Shown here piece by piece: positions 51,480-60,853 of a DNA stretch of 64,000 nucleotides. The stretch covers positions 35,204-99,203 of the forward strand of contig NZ_JAAUWT010000019.1 in the NCBI RefSeq assembly GCF_014694455.1, given 5' to 3'. Each line of letters opens with the position of its first letter. The first letter of the stretch is position 1. The stretch is from Vibrio sp. S9_S30. GTDB taxonomy: Bacteria > Pseudomonadota > Gammaproteobacteria > Enterobacterales > Vibrionaceae. The notes beneath the pieces were generated by a model. The model ran no database searches. It saw nothing but the letters and a program-made list of their open reading frames with translations, and was not told the origin of the DNA. The translations under genes and the position numbers were made by a program.

Positions 51480-52397
51480 ATGGAACTCGATATTCTCATC
51501 ACTGTTGGCGTGCTTATTTTTGTCGCCATTATTTTTATCGTGGCTGGTGTAAAAACCGTTCCTCAAGGCAATAACTGGACTGTAGAACGATTTGGTCGCT
51601 ATACCCAAACCCTTAAACCTGGGTTAAACCTTATTATCCCATTCATTGATTCCATTGGTCATCGAGTGAACATGATGGAACGTGTGATGGATATTCCCGC
51701 ACAAGAAGTGATCTCTAAAGACAATGCCAATGTCACTATTGATGCGGTCTGTTTTGTCCAAGTCGTAGATGCCGCAAAAGCCGCCTATGAAGTGAATGAC
51801 CTAGAGCATGCGATTCGTAACCTAACGCTCACCAATATCCGTACGGTTTTGGGTTCACTCGAATTAGATGAAATGCTAAGTCAGCGTGACATGATAAACA
51901 CTCGATTACTCTCTATCGTGGATGAGGCGACCAATCCATGGGGAGTCAAAGTGACGCGTATTGAGATCAAAGACGTTCAACCACCAGCCGATCTTACGGC
52001 AGCAATGAACGCCCAAATGAAAGCCGAACGTAATAAACGTGCAGAAGTACTAGAAGCCGAAGGGGTTCGACAAGCTGAAATTTTGCGTGCCGAAGGTCAA
52101 AAGCAAGCTGAAATCCTAAAAGCAGAGGGGGATAAGCAAGCCACTATTCTTCAAGCAGAAGCAAGGGAGCGTGCCGCAGAGGCAGAAGCAAAAGCGACCG
52201 AAATGGTTTCAAATGCAATCGCGAAAGGCGATATGCAAGCCGTAAACTACTTTATTGCACAAGGCTATACGGAAGCGATTAAGTCTATCGGTCAGGCTGA
52301 AAATGGGAAAATCATCATGCTGCCCCTCGAAGCAACAGGCTTAATGGGCTCTGTCGCGGGTATTGCAGAGATGTTCAAAGACTCGAAAGAGAAATAA
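51480..52397 (+). CDS. qmcA: SPFH/stomatin-family membrane protein QmcA
   Basis: N-terminal membrane anchor (about 4-22), then the prohibitin/SPFH domain (VPQGNNWTVERFGRYTQTLKPG onward in parts) and a coiled coil made of repeated A-E-G-x-(R/K)-Q-A units near 190-240. Forms large oligomers at the inner membrane, often linked to the FtsH protease. 305 residues, same as E. coli QmcA. AAGGATA lies before ATG. Next gene starts 1 nt after its stop. Confidence 0.95.
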   Translation: MELDILITVGVLIFVAIIFIVAGVKTVPQGNNWTVERFGRYTQTLKPGLNLIIPFIDSIGHRVNMMERVMDIPAQEVISKDNANVTIDAVCFVQVVDAAKAAYEVNDLEHAIRNLTLTNIRTVLGSLELDEMLSQRDMINTRLLSIVDEATNPWGVKVTRIEIKDVQPPADLTAAMNAQMKAERNKRAEVLEAEGVRQAEILRAEGQKQAEILKAEGDKQATILQAEARERAAEAEAKATEMVSNAIAKGDMQAVNYFIAQGYTEAIKSIGQAENGKIIMLPLEATGLMGSVAGIAEMFKDSKEK

Positions 52398-52398
52398 T

Positions 52399-52851
52399 AT
52401 GATTGAAATCCTTAACCAGATGAACCACTGGCACTGGATTGCTCTAGGTTTGGTGCTATTGTGTGGAGAATTGCTCGGCACTGCCGGCTACCTATTGTGG
52501 ATTGGCATATCTGCCATCTTAGTGGGATTCGTAAAATTGCTCATTCCAATCAGTTGGGAGCTTCAATGGGTATGTTTCGCTGTTTTCTCACTGGTAACCA
52601 CTTGGCTTTGGTGGCGCTACCAGCACAAAAAGGACGTCTTAGATGAAGAAGAGACAAACTTAAACCAACGAGACAAACAGCTTGTCGGGCAAATAACTCG
52701 CTTAGAAGAAGACATTCAAGCTGGGAAATGCCGAATCCGTATGGGTGATACCACGTGGTCTGCGGTGAGTGATCAACCGCTCAGTGCGGGCACCACCGTT
52801 AAAGTAACCGCCGTTGACGGCATCGTACTGACCATTAAAGCTGTCGAGTAA
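52399..52851 (+). CDS. ybbJ: NfeD-family membrane protein YbbJ
   Basis: Partner of QmcA: two to three N-terminal membrane helices (about 10-75) followed by a small OB-fold (VGQITRLEEDI, GKCRIRMGDTTWSAVSDQPL, GTTVKVTAVDGIVLTIK). Start ATG 52399 lies 1 nt after the qmcA stop; the longer frame into qmcA is not coding. 150 residues. The pair ends at a strong terminator. Confidence 0.92.
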   Translation: MIEILNQMNHWHWIALGLVLLCGELLGTAGYLLWIGISAILVGFVKLLIPISWELQWVCFAVFSLVTTWLWWRYQHKKDVLDEEETNLNQRDKQLVGQITRLEEDIQAGKCRIRMGDTTWSAVSDQPLSAGTTVKVTAVDGIVLTIKAVE

Positions 52852-52880
52852 ATCCCCATTCCTAATAAACGCTAACAATG

Positions 52881-52910
52881 AAATAGGTTTGTTCGAACAA
52901 ACCTATTTTT
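52881..52910. terminator. Terminator qmcA-ybbJ / cueR
   Basis: AAATAGGTTTGT and ACAAACCTATTT form a 12-bp perfect stem around TCGA, followed by T; lies between convergent genes. Confidence 0.92.
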
Positions 52911-52940
52911 ATTTGCGCCTCCTTTTAAAGAGACGCATGG

Positions 52941-53339
52941 TCATTTAGGAGTATGCCCACACAAATTATCAATAATCGGGCACTCATTTCCTTCATCTCC
53001 CGGACACTCAGATATCCAACTTTCTAATTGATTTTTTATCAAGTTCAACTCCGCAATTTTGGTTTCTATTTCAACAAGCTTATCGCGTGTTTTCGCTTTC
53101 ACTTCGGCGCTCGTTCGCGTTGGATTGAATGCGAGTTCCAATAAACTTTTGCATTCGTCCAGACTGAACCCTGCCGATCTTGCTCTGACAATTAATTGCA
53201 GTTCTTCTATGTGTTTTTCCGAATATTTTCGGTAACCATTCTCACTGCGTATGGCTTGAGAAGTGATGCCTTTCGATTCATAAAATCGAATGGATTTAGG
53301 GGTCAAACCCGTAAGTTTAGAGGCTTGGCTGATATTCAT
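52941..53339 (-). CDS. cueR: MerR-family copper-responsive regulator CueR
   Basis: Winged helix MNISQASKLTGLTPKSIRFY, a dimer helix and the C-terminal metal loop CPGDEGNECPIIDNLCG; the two Cys bordering PGDEGNE are the Cu+ ligands of CueR. 132 residues from ATG 53339; eleven upstream codons are open but not conserved. Activates copper export genes by twisting their promoters; none of its usual targets (copA, cueO) is in the window. Neighbourhood as in E. coli. Confidence 0.92.
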   Translation of the reverse strand: MNISQASKLTGLTPKSIRFYESKGITSQAIRSENGYRKYSEKHIEELQLIVRARSAGFSLDECKSLLELAFNPTRTSAEVKAKTRDKLVEIETKIAELNLIKNQLESWISECPGDEGNECPIIDNLCGHTPK

Positions 53340-53407
53340 ATCCACGCATTGTAATCTGTTTATATCAGCCAACTATAAACGCTATTTTTTGAAGAATAAA
53401 CTTTATG

Positions 53408-54025
53408 TTATTGACCAACTGCCCACATTAAGAATTCTTTCTTTTCAGTAGGAGTAAGCTGCGCGAAGTTAAGTTTCAAATCATTAAGAGCTGAAGACGC
53501 TTTTTCATTTAACGAAGTATAGGTTGTATTTGAAACGGCTGTAACAGAAGGCAGATTGATATCATTTTTTTTGTTAAATTTAGCTAACTCACGTTCGTAG
53601 TCGCGTGTCAGTCCACTTCCTCTCTTTAAGATTCCTTGCTGAATTAAATAGGCGTGCCCTTCCTTATCAAACATCTCAACTTTTGGGTTGTCTCCAAACG
53701 AACCGATTTGCTCGACACGAGTAATGACTTTCGTCGGATTTAGCGTTAATTCCGTATCTTTAGCATCAAAAGTAACGACTATGGGTTCAGAATTAAATTT
53801 TTCGTGCTCACCTTGTTTCGCCACGAGTTTAGATACTCTGACAACAATTTGATTGATGCCATTTTCAAGCACCACTGAGCTTTTTTTACCAACACTAAAC
53901 CCTACCTCTTCACCATCTATCACAACAGGTGCTAAATCCCGATGAAAATGAACTTTAACACCAGACTGAACCTGAAAAGACAAAAGAACAGCACTTGTGA
54001 TCAATATCTTATACAACAATTTCAT
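53408..54025 (-). CDS. DUF2057 (UPF0319, YccT-like) periplasmic protein
   Basis: 205 residues with a signal peptide ending near residue 22 (SFQVQSG). The pattern KVHFHRDLAPVVIDGEEVGF and LENGINQIVVRVSKLV is that of UPF0319/YccT. E. coli YccT (CsgI) has been described as a periplasmic inhibitor of curli; that role need not hold in Vibrio. Precedes cueR by 68 nt in the same direction. Confidence 0.85.
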   Translation of the reverse strand: MKLLYKILITSAVLLSFQVQSGVKVHFHRDLAPVVIDGEEVGFSVGKKSSVVLENGINQIVVRVSKLVAKQGEHEKFNSEPIVVTFDAKDTELTLNPTKVITRVEQIGSFGDNPKVEMFDKEGHAYLIQQGILKRGSGLTRDYERELAKFNKKNDINLPSVTAVSNTTYTSLNEKASSALNDLKLNFAQLTPTEKKEFLMWAVGQ

Positions 54026-54042
54026 TCTCTTTCCTCATTGTG

Positions 54043-54075
54043 TAAAAAAAAGCGAGCACCTACATAGTGCTCGCT
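54043..54075 (-). terminator. Terminator after the porin gene
   Basis: AGCGAGCAC pairs exactly with GTGCTCGCT around 7 nt; eight T follow on the minus strand. Confidence 0.93.
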
Positions 54076-54100
54076 AAATAGATAGGCAATGGTATTTCGA

Positions 54101-55096
54101 CTAGAAGTAGTATTCTACACCAGCAAGAATTCTATTATCCCAGTCATTCGCGTTATCCATTTTGTAATTGCGCGAATCTAGGAACAAGTAAGTGCTTGGA
54201 AGTAAGTAACCTAAGCGAGCTGTTACAGCAACGTCACCAGAATCTTTCTGACCTGTAGCGTCATCTGTTGACGCATAACCGCCTTTAAGAACCCACTTAC
54301 TGTCGATGATGTATTGAGCAGTTGCAGAGATCGCGTTTTGCTTAACAGAATCGTGATTCATGGCTTTGTATGCACCAGTAAGCGTTAGGTCGCCAAGGAA
54401 TACACTACCCCCCACAATACCGTAGCTTAGCTTCGCTTCGTTTTGGTTGTAGTAACCACCGTGAACACTAAATTTCTCTTTAGTGAAAGAGGCACCAACA
54501 CTCGTTACCACATCTTTTGTATCACTTTCCATGCCGCTTAGTGTCGCTTGGAAGTTAAACCCATTGAATGTAGCTGAATCGAAACGAATCACGTTGTCTG
54601 CACGGTCTTGGAAACCTGCACCAATGTCTTGGTTCCAGTCAAATACGTCACCTAGACCTGGGTTTGAGTGAGGCCAATCAACGTAGTTGTATGCAGCAAC
54701 TAGCTGACGACCATATTTGAATGAACCAACACCGTCAAAGCTTAGACCTAGGAACGTATCACGAGCACCCAACTGACCATTGTTTACGTGAGTCCAAGAT
54801 TTGTCAGCCGCAAAACCTTGGTTGTCAGCATTACCACCTTCGATCTGCCAAACTAGGTTTGGTCCGAAGTCTTCGAATTCAACTTCACCTTTAAAGCCAA
54901 TACGTGACTCGATTGTTGCAGTAACTGATGTATCTTTCAGTTCAGCGCCGCTATCTGCGATCTGAATGTAACCAGCTGCTTGACCGTAGAATTGTACAGC
55001 TTTGCCGTTTAGATCAATCGCTGCATTTGAAGCGCCTGATAGTGCTACTGCAGAAACTGCGGCACCAAGAAGCGTACGTTTGAAAAATTTGTCCAT
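54101..55096 (-). CDS. Outer-membrane general porin (OmpU/OmpC type)
   Basis: Sixteen-stranded porin of 331 residues. Signal peptide MDKFFKRTLLGAAVSAVALS continuing to a cleavage near SNA-AID; alternating beta strands (VQFYGQAAGYIQI, IGFKGEVEFEDFGPNLVWQI, LGLSFDGVGSFKYGRQL); the last residue is Phe, as needed for BAM assembly. It is not necessarily ompU itself: the position next to ligA matches a separate Vibrio porin (VC0972, from memory). GGGAG lies 6 nt upstream of ATG. Control by ToxR or CRP is possible but unproved. Confidence 0.9.
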   Translation of the reverse strand: MDKFFKRTLLGAAVSAVALSGASNAAIDLNGKAVQFYGQAAGYIQIADSGAELKDTSVTATIESRIGFKGEVEFEDFGPNLVWQIEGGNADNQGFAADKSWTHVNNGQLGARDTFLGLSFDGVGSFKYGRQLVAAYNYVDWPHSNPGLGDVFDWNQDIGAGFQDRADNVIRFDSATFNGFNFQATLSGMESDTKDVVTSVGASFTKEKFSVHGGYYNQNEAKLSYGIVGGSVFLGDLTLTGAYKAMNHDSVKQNAISATAQYIIDSKWVLKGGYASTDDATGQKDSGDVAVTARLGYLLPSTYLFLDSRNYKMDNANDWDNRILAGVEYYF

Positions 55097-55337
55097 GGAA
55101 AACTCCCAAAAATGGATATAGCTGTTTTTATTACCTCTAACTCTAAGTTGGCCGCTGCGAGTAAGGGTAATGTTCCTATTTTATCGAAGAGCCAAATACT
55201 ATTCGCTCTATCGACTTTCTTCCTGCATACACAGTGTGTATCCATAGAAAGCAAGACTAACTTCGTGGAGAGAAACATCAATGAGAACTTATTTTTTATT
55301 AAAAAAAATATGAAGGAGAGCAAACTTTTCTCAACTT

Positions 55338-55353
55338 AATGATATGAATCACA
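55338..55353 (-). promoter_or_regulatory. CRP-like site upstream of the porin gene
   Basis: Minus strand TGTGATTCATATCATT: a perfect left half and a partial right half of the CRP consensus, about 240 bp before the porin start. Confidence 0.4.
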
Positions 55354-55551
55354 ATTATTAAATTTGAGCTTAGAAATAAGATTCACGCCTATATATTTCA
55401 ATGAGTTAGGTAAGAATTCTTTTAAAGAAAATTGAAGTGACTCGAAAATGAGACACATCAATAGTAGTTAGGTGTCAAAACCAGAGAAAGGTCACTGACA
55501 ATTGATATCTTCATTCACAATAGATCATCAATGGCGGCGCGAGGTACGTAA

Positions 55552-55575
55552 AAGGCGAGCTCACAAGCTCGCCTT
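55552..55575 (-). terminator. Terminator after ligA
   Basis: AAGGCGAGCT pairs exactly with AGCTCGCCTT around CACA; TTTTA follows on the minus strand. Confidence 0.88.
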
Positions 55576-55600
55576 ATTCTATGATTGAGTTTATTTTGGG

Positions 55601-57616
55601 CTATAGACCAAGCAACTCTGCAAGGCTTTCCTCATCTTGAATTTCAATGCCTAGCTCTTGTGCTTTCGCCAACTTAGAACCTGCGGCTTCACCTGCAAAT
55701 AAAATATCCGTTTTCTTAGATACACTCCCGGTCACTTTTGCACCCAATGCCTGAAGTGCTGCTTTTGCTTCATTGCGGTTCAAGCGAGAGAAACTGCCTG
55801 TAATCACAACGGTTTTTCCATCAAGCAGTTGAGGCTGTTCACTCGTTTTATCGCTCACATCTTCCCAATGAACACCATGCTCTCGCAATTTGGCGATAAC
55901 ATCTAGGTTCGTCTCTGATTCAAAGAAACGCTTGAGATGCGTTGCCACGACCTCACCAACATCATTCACTTCTATAAGTTGTTCTTTCGAGGCTGCTTGA
56001 ATGGCGTCCAGTGTTTTGAAATGACTCGCCAAGTTAGCTGCCGTCGCTTCGCCCACTTCTCTAATCCCAAGCGAATACAAAAATCTAGGAAGTGTCGTTG
56101 CTTTCGATTTATTCAACGCATCAACAATGTTTTGCGCTGACTTGGGTCCCATTCTATCAAGCACGGTGATAACACCAGCCGTCAATTTAAAGAGATCGGC
56201 TGGCGTTTCGACCATTTCCCTATCAACTAACTGCTCTATGACTTTTACACCTAGCCCATCGACATCAAGCGCTTTACGAGAAACAAAATGCTTCAATGCC
56301 TCTTTTCGTTGTGCCTGACAAATTAACCCACCCGTACATCGAGTGACCGCTTCTCCTTCAAGACGTTCAACGTCTGAACAACACACTGGACACCTTGTTG
56401 GATACAGAATTTCCGAGGCACTTGCTGGGCGACGCTCCATCACCACACCAGTTACTTGAGGAATAACGTCCCCTGCACGTCGGATAATGACACTGTCTCC
56501 GATTCTAACGCCCAAGCGCTCAATTTCATCTGCATTATGCAAGGTGGCATTACTTACTGTCACACCACCTACAAAAACAGGTTCTAGCTTCGCTACAGGC
56601 GTAATCGCTCCTGTTCGCCCAACCTGAAATTCAACATCATTCAATATGGTGATTTCTTCCTGAGCCGGAAATTTGTAGGCGATAGCCCATCTAGGTGCTT
56701 TTGCAACAAAGCCTAATTCCTCTTGAATGGCAATATCGTCGATCTTGATGACAACACCGTCAATCTCATAAGGAAGGCTGTCTCGTATCGTTAGAATATG
56801 CCTGTAGAAATCAAAAACACTGTCCAATCCTTCTACTTTTTGGGTCTCAGGACACATGGGTAAACCCCAAGATTTCAACTGAAGAAAACGCTCGTAGTGA
56901 CTGTCTGAAAGAGCGCCTCCTTGAACCACTCCAACACTGTATGCATAAAAGCTAAGTGGACGAGTGGCCGTAATTTTAGAATCGAGTTGACGTAGGCTAC
57001 CTGCGGCAGCGTTCCTCGGGTTTACGAATGGCTTTTGACCTTTTTTGAGCGCCTCTTGGTTCATTTTGTCGAAGCCTGCTTTAGGCATAAACACTTCGCC
57101 GCGCACTTCTATGCGTGTTGGCCAGTCATCTCCTTGGAGTACAAGAGGTATCGCGTTAATGGTACGAACATTTTCTGTAATGTTTTCACCCGTAGTACCG
57201 TCACCACGAGTTGCAGCCTGAACGAGTAAACCATTTTCGTACAATAAACTCACGGCTAAACCGTCCAGCTTTGGCTCACAGCTGAATGTAGAAAAATCAG
57301 AACCTATCGCTCTCTCTTTAGCGCGGCGATAGAAGCCCTGAAGCTCGGTATCATCGAACGCGTTATCAAGTGACAGCATTGGGATTTCATGAGCAACAGA
57401 GGTAAAGCTCTCTAATGCTGGTCCACCCACCCGCTGACTGGGAGAATCAATCGTAACCCATTCAGGATGCTCAGCTTCAATCTCTTGGAGCTGTCTCATC
57501 AACCGATCATATTCGGCATCAGGCACTTCTGGATTATCTTCCACGTAATATTTTACAGCATGGTGGTGAAGGGTTTGCTTCAATTCAGAATATCGCTGCT
57601 CAGTCTTTTTAGTCAT
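55601..57616 (-). CDS. ligA: NAD-dependent DNA ligase LigA
   Basis: Seals nicks using NAD+. Domain Ia with YY and H contacts near 12-40, the adenylated Lys116 in CEPKLDGLAV, an OB domain, a four-Cys zinc finger (CPVCCSDVE ... CTGGLICQAQR), HhH repeats and a C-terminal BRCT domain (LLDGKTVVITGSFSRLNRNE). 671 residues, same as E. coli LigA. Downstream of zipA with a hairpin between. Confidence 0.98.
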   Translation of the reverse strand: MTKKTEQRYSELKQTLHHHAVKYYVEDNPEVPDAEYDRLMRQLQEIEAEHPEWVTIDSPSQRVGGPALESFTSVAHEIPMLSLDNAFDDTELQGFYRRAKERAIGSDFSTFSCEPKLDGLAVSLLYENGLLVQAATRGDGTTGENITENVRTINAIPLVLQGDDWPTRIEVRGEVFMPKAGFDKMNQEALKKGQKPFVNPRNAAAGSLRQLDSKITATRPLSFYAYSVGVVQGGALSDSHYERFLQLKSWGLPMCPETQKVEGLDSVFDFYRHILTIRDSLPYEIDGVVIKIDDIAIQEELGFVAKAPRWAIAYKFPAQEEITILNDVEFQVGRTGAITPVAKLEPVFVGGVTVSNATLHNADEIERLGVRIGDSVIIRRAGDVIPQVTGVVMERRPASASEILYPTRCPVCCSDVERLEGEAVTRCTGGLICQAQRKEALKHFVSRKALDVDGLGVKVIEQLVDREMVETPADLFKLTAGVITVLDRMGPKSAQNIVDALNKSKATTLPRFLYSLGIREVGEATAANLASHFKTLDAIQAASKEQLIEVNDVGEVVATHLKRFFESETNLDVIAKLREHGVHWEDVSDKTSEQPQLLDGKTVVITGSFSRLNRNEAKAALQALGAKVTGSVSKKTDILFAGEAAGSKLAKAQELGIEIQDEESLAELLGL

Positions 57617-57637
57617 AACTTGCTCTGTTTTGCTCAG

Positions 57638-57661
57638 TAAAAAGGGCTCTAATTGAGCCCT
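57638..57661 (-). terminator. Terminator-like hairpin between zipA and ligA
   Basis: AGGGCTC pairs with GAGCCCT around 5 nt; five T follow on the minus strand, about 20 nt before the ligA start. It may end or reduce zipA read-through. Confidence 0.75.
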
Positions 57662-57699
57662 GATTGTTTTATTCTATCTACTATCCGTAAAATGCAATA

Positions 57700-58590
57700 C
57701 TAACTGTCGTAAAAATCACGGATCTGCTTGCGGTAAGCATCCAATCGATCCGGTGTCATTAAATTGCGTTGATCATCTAGAACATTTCCACCCAAATCAT
57801 CTGCAATTTGCTGAGCTGTTTTCAACATCAATTTGAAGTTCTGGTCAGCTTCACCAAAACATGGCAGCGTCATAAAGAAGGAGATACCTTTTGTCTCAAA
57901 AGTTTCTGGATCATCATGTGCCAATGTGCCAGGTTGCATCATATTCGCCACACTAAACAATACCTTACCAGTGCCAGACATATCTGCATGGCGATGGAAG
58001 ATATCCATCTCACCATAAAGCAAACCATTTTGTTTCATACTTTCAAACAGACTGGTTCCGACAAAAGGAGTGGCACCTGCGCAGTGAACATTTAAAACCA
58101 GAACTTCCATTTCTTTCTCTGGCTCTGCTTTTTTGGCTTGGATGTCGGTTTCCGCAACTTGAGAAAGTTCTTCTTGAGGACGCGGCTCAATGACTTCTTG
58201 GGCCTCTGATAATGTGGCATCCGAAGAGTCTAATGGTTCTTCGACATTAGTTCTTGCTGCAACGTCAGCATCATCAATGGACGAGAAAGAAGGTAAAGGC
58301 TCGTCACTATCGACGAGTGGGTCAAAAGATGGCGTCTCTTTCTCTGCGTCTTCACGGTTGAATTCTGGCTCTGTGCGTGGCTTGCGAATAACCTCAAAAT
58401 CATCTTCTGGAGCAAACGCACGAGTCGCAGCATAATCGGGCTCTTCTTGCTCGACATTTTCGAGCTTACGATGAGGCTTATTACCAAACTTGGCTTTACC
58501 TTCTTTTTTACTTGTCCATAAACCGTGGAATAGCAAGGCGGCAATGGCAAGTAAGCCTACGATAATAAGTACTAGTCGCAATTCCTGCAT
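57700..58590 (-). CDS. zipA: Cell division protein ZipA
   Basis: Tethers FtsZ to the membrane. N-terminal anchor (about 4-24, LRLVLIIVGLLAIAALLFHG), a basic patch, a long acidic Glu/Pro-rich linker (about 45-160) and the C-terminal FtsZ-binding domain (VLVLNVHCAGATPFVGTSLF, KGISFFMTLPCFGEAD, DVLDDQRNLMT-like). 296 residues. The order cysZ-zipA-ligA is conserved with E. coli. Confidence 0.95.
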   Translation of the reverse strand: MQELRLVLIIVGLLAIAALLFHGLWTSKKEGKAKFGNKPHRKLENVEQEEPDYAATRAFAPEDDFEVIRKPRTEPEFNREDAEKETPSFDPLVDSDEPLPSFSSIDDADVAARTNVEEPLDSSDATLSEAQEVIEPRPQEELSQVAETDIQAKKAEPEKEMEVLVLNVHCAGATPFVGTSLFESMKQNGLLYGEMDIFHRHADMSGTGKVLFSVANMMQPGTLAHDDPETFETKGISFFMTLPCFGEADQNFKLMLKTAQQIADDLGGNVLDDQRNLMTPDRLDAYRKQIRDFYDS

Positions 58591-58926
58591 TTTTCACTCT
58601 CTGTTCTCTGCATCGCTGAATACGTGTTCAAGCTGCAGCTTATTTATCATTTATGTGTGTTACTTTACCAAAACTCTCTGAGAAATTTGAATAAATATGT
58701 GTCGATGCTAACAAGCATCGCGTGACCTTCTGCACGCTTTATACTCAAACTATCTAAAAATGCGAGTTTCAGCTTCTGTTCATATAGCGTATTTTATACC
58801 TAGTGACATTAAGCGTTCGAGTCAGACCGGAATCAAACAATGAACCAAACCTATCAAGCTAACTCCTTGAGGTTACTTGGGTATACGTTAGAATCCCTGA
58901 TAGAGCAATCTAGGAAGATCAAATTT
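58591..58926. other. Divergent gap zipA / cysZ
   Basis: No gene seen. There is a small hairpin GATGCT/AGCATC near 58704, a degenerate TATACTCAAAC-type motif at 58740, and the unused 5' extension of the cysZ frame. A possible cysZ promoter (TTCATA, TATTTT) near 58780 is weak. Confidence 0.4.
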
Positions 58927-59670
58927 ATGACAACAAACAATCGAAGTGGCGTCGGATACTTTTTTCACGGGTTTGAACTGGCCTTTCAGCCCGGTATCAG
59001 ACGCTTTGTGATATTGCCTCTTCTAGTAAATATTTTATTAATAGGTGGAGCCATCTATTTACTGTTTTCCAATCTAAATCAATGGATTAATGCTTGGCTT
59101 GGGTACCTGCCTGATATGCTTTCATGGCTATCCTATTTGCTATGGCCTTTGTTAGCACTTGCCATACTGGCTACCTTTACCTATTTGTTTAGCACGATTG
59201 CAAATTTCGTCGCCGCACCATTTAACGGACTGCTCGCAGAGCAACTTGAGGCAAAGCTAACGGGAAAAAAGCTAAGTGATCAGTCAATGCTTTCCCTTTT
59301 CAAAGATGTTCCACGAATTCTGGGGCGTGAATGGCGAAAACTGATGTACTATCTTCCCAAAGCTCTAGGTCTGTTCATCTTACTGCTTATCCCAGCATTA
59401 GGTCAGACCGTAGGTCCCATACTTTGGTTCTTATTTTCTGCTTGGATGATGGCAATACAATATTGTGATTACCCATTCGATAACCACAAAGTCTCCTTTC
59501 AGGATATGAGAAATGATTTGAAACAAAATCAATCCGTATCTTATGGTTTCGGGTTTATGGTGACATTGTTCACCATGGTCCCCATTCTCAACCTGTTTGT
59601 GATGCCAGTAGCAGTTTGTGGAGCGACGGCAATGTGGGTGGATAAATACCGTCTACAGTATGCGAGATAA
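58927..59670 (+). CDS. cysZ: Sulfate transport protein CysZ
   Basis: Inner-membrane sulfate uptake protein for cysteine synthesis. Four hydrophobic segments or more with SGVGYFFHGFELAFQPGIRR at the start, FVAAPFNGLLAEQLE and DYPFDNHKVSFQDMRNDL, all CysZ signatures. ATG 58927 has AGGAAG about 9 nt upstream, which decides the start; the frame is open 29 codons further. 247 residues. Leads to cysK, which uses the reduced sulfide. Confidence 0.94.
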   Translation: MTTNNRSGVGYFFHGFELAFQPGIRRFVILPLLVNILLIGGAIYLLFSNLNQWINAWLGYLPDMLSWLSYLLWPLLALAILATFTYLFSTIANFVAAPFNGLLAEQLEAKLTGKKLSDQSMLSLFKDVPRILGREWRKLMYYLPKALGLFILLLIPALGQTVGPILWFLFSAWMMAIQYCDYPFDNHKVSFQDMRNDLKQNQSVSYGFGFMVTLFTMVPILNLFVMPVAVCGATAMWVDKYRLQYAR

Positions 59671-59685
59671 CGATTTCTGCGACTT

Positions 59686-59710
59686 AAAGGCTGACATTCT
59701 TCAGCCTTTT
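59686..59710 (+). terminator. Terminator after cysZ
   Basis: AAAGGCTGA pairs with TCAGCCTTT around 6 nt, then T. Confidence 0.85.
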
Positions 59711-59884
59711 AATTACGTTACTAGACCATTTCTACAAACAAAGAAACGGATAATGGCATACTGTGTACACCCTATAAGTTATAACCATTTATTCTTTTTC
59801 GGTTGATTATTAGCACTTATGCTTAATCACTATAAACACAGAGTGCATCGTGCACCCTACCCCGTGTAATGAAGGAACATCAAC

Positions 59885-60853
59885 ATGAGCAAAATCTACG
59901 AAGACAACTCACAAGCTATTGGTAACACTCCACTTGTACGTCTAAACCGTGTAAGTAAAGGCAACGTTCTAGCAAAAATTGAATCACGTAACCCAAGCTT
60001 TAGTGTTAAGTGCCGTATTGGTGCAAACATGATCTGGGAAGCTGAAAAAGCTGGCACTCTAAAAGCTGGAATTGAGCTTGTTGAGCCGACAAGTGGTAAC
60101 ACAGGTGTCGCTCTTGCATTCGTAGCAGCAGCTCGTGGTTACAAACTGACTCTTACTATGCCCGAATCAATGAGCCTTGAACGTCGTAAACTGCTTAAAG
60201 CACTGGGTGCAAACCTTGAGCTAACCGAAGCCGCGAAAGGTATGAAAGGCGCCATTGCTAAAGCTGAAGAAATTGTAGCCAGCAACCCAGACAAATACCT
60301 GCTTCTTCAGCAGTTCAATAACCCAGCTAACCCAGCCATTCATGAAAAAACAACTGGTCCTGAAATCTGGGAAGCAACTGACGGCGAGATCGACGTATTT
60401 GTATCGGGTGTAGGTACAGGTGGTACGCTAACAGGCACTAGTCGCTTCATTAAGGGCGAAAAAGGTAAAGCAATCACCACCGTTGCTGTTGAACCCGCAG
60501 AATCGCCAGTCATTGCCCAAGCACTTGCTGGTGAAGAAATTCAACCTGCACCTCACAAAATTCAAGGTATTGGTGCTGGATTCATTCCTGGTAACTTGGA
60601 TCTAGAATTAATTGACCGTGTTGAGTCTGTTACTTCAGAAGAAGCAATTGAGATGGCTCGTCGCCTAATGGAAGAAGAAGGTATCCTAGCTGGCATTTCT
60701 TCTGGTGCGGCAGTTGTTGCTGCAAACCGTGTGGCTGAACTGCCTGAATTTGCAGGTAAAACTATCGTAACGGTTCTTCCAAGTTCTGGTGAGCGTTATC
60801 TCAGTACCGCGCTATTTGCAGATCTATTCACAGAGAAAGAAAACCTGCAATAA
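59885..60853 (+). CDS. cysK: Cysteine synthase A (O-acetylserine sulfhydrylase)
   Basis: PLP enzyme that makes cysteine from O-acetylserine and sulfide. The PLP Lys is K42 in NPSFSVKCRIGANM; the substrate loop is PTSGNTGVAL and the phosphate loop GVGTGGTLTG. 322 residues as in E. coli. GAAGGAAC lies before ATG. It ends at a strong terminator; the following pts genes have their own promoter region. Confidence 0.97.
   Translation: MSKIYEDNSQAIGNTPLVRLNRVSKGNVLAKIESRNPSFSVKCRIGANMIWEAEKAGTLKAGIELVEPTSGNTGVALAFVAAARGYKLTLTMPESMSLERRKLLKALGANLELTEAAKGMKGAIAKAEEIVASNPDKYLLLQQFNNPANPAIHEKTTGPEIWEATDGEIDVFVSGVGTGGTLTGTSRFIKGEKGKAITTVAVEPAESPVIAQALAGEEIQPAPHKIQGIGAGFIPGNLDLELIDRVESVTSEEAIEMARRLMEEEGILAGISSGAAVVAANRVAELPEFAGKTIVTVLPSSGERYLSTALFADLFTEKENLQ

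Larger units (their letters stand above)
55097..55600 (-). other. ligA-porin intergenic region
   Basis: About 500 nt with no gene seen. Contains a 15-bp palindrome ATACACAGTGTGTAT (55227-55241), a CRP-like string (55338-55353) and, at the far end, the ligA terminator. A long porin leader is likely. Confidence 0.55.

Noticed and set aside
52020..52200. In-gene repeats of qmcA as a CRISPR-like or tandem repeat
   Set aside because: They encode the A-E-G-x-Q-A coiled-coil units of SPFH proteins, with no spacers.
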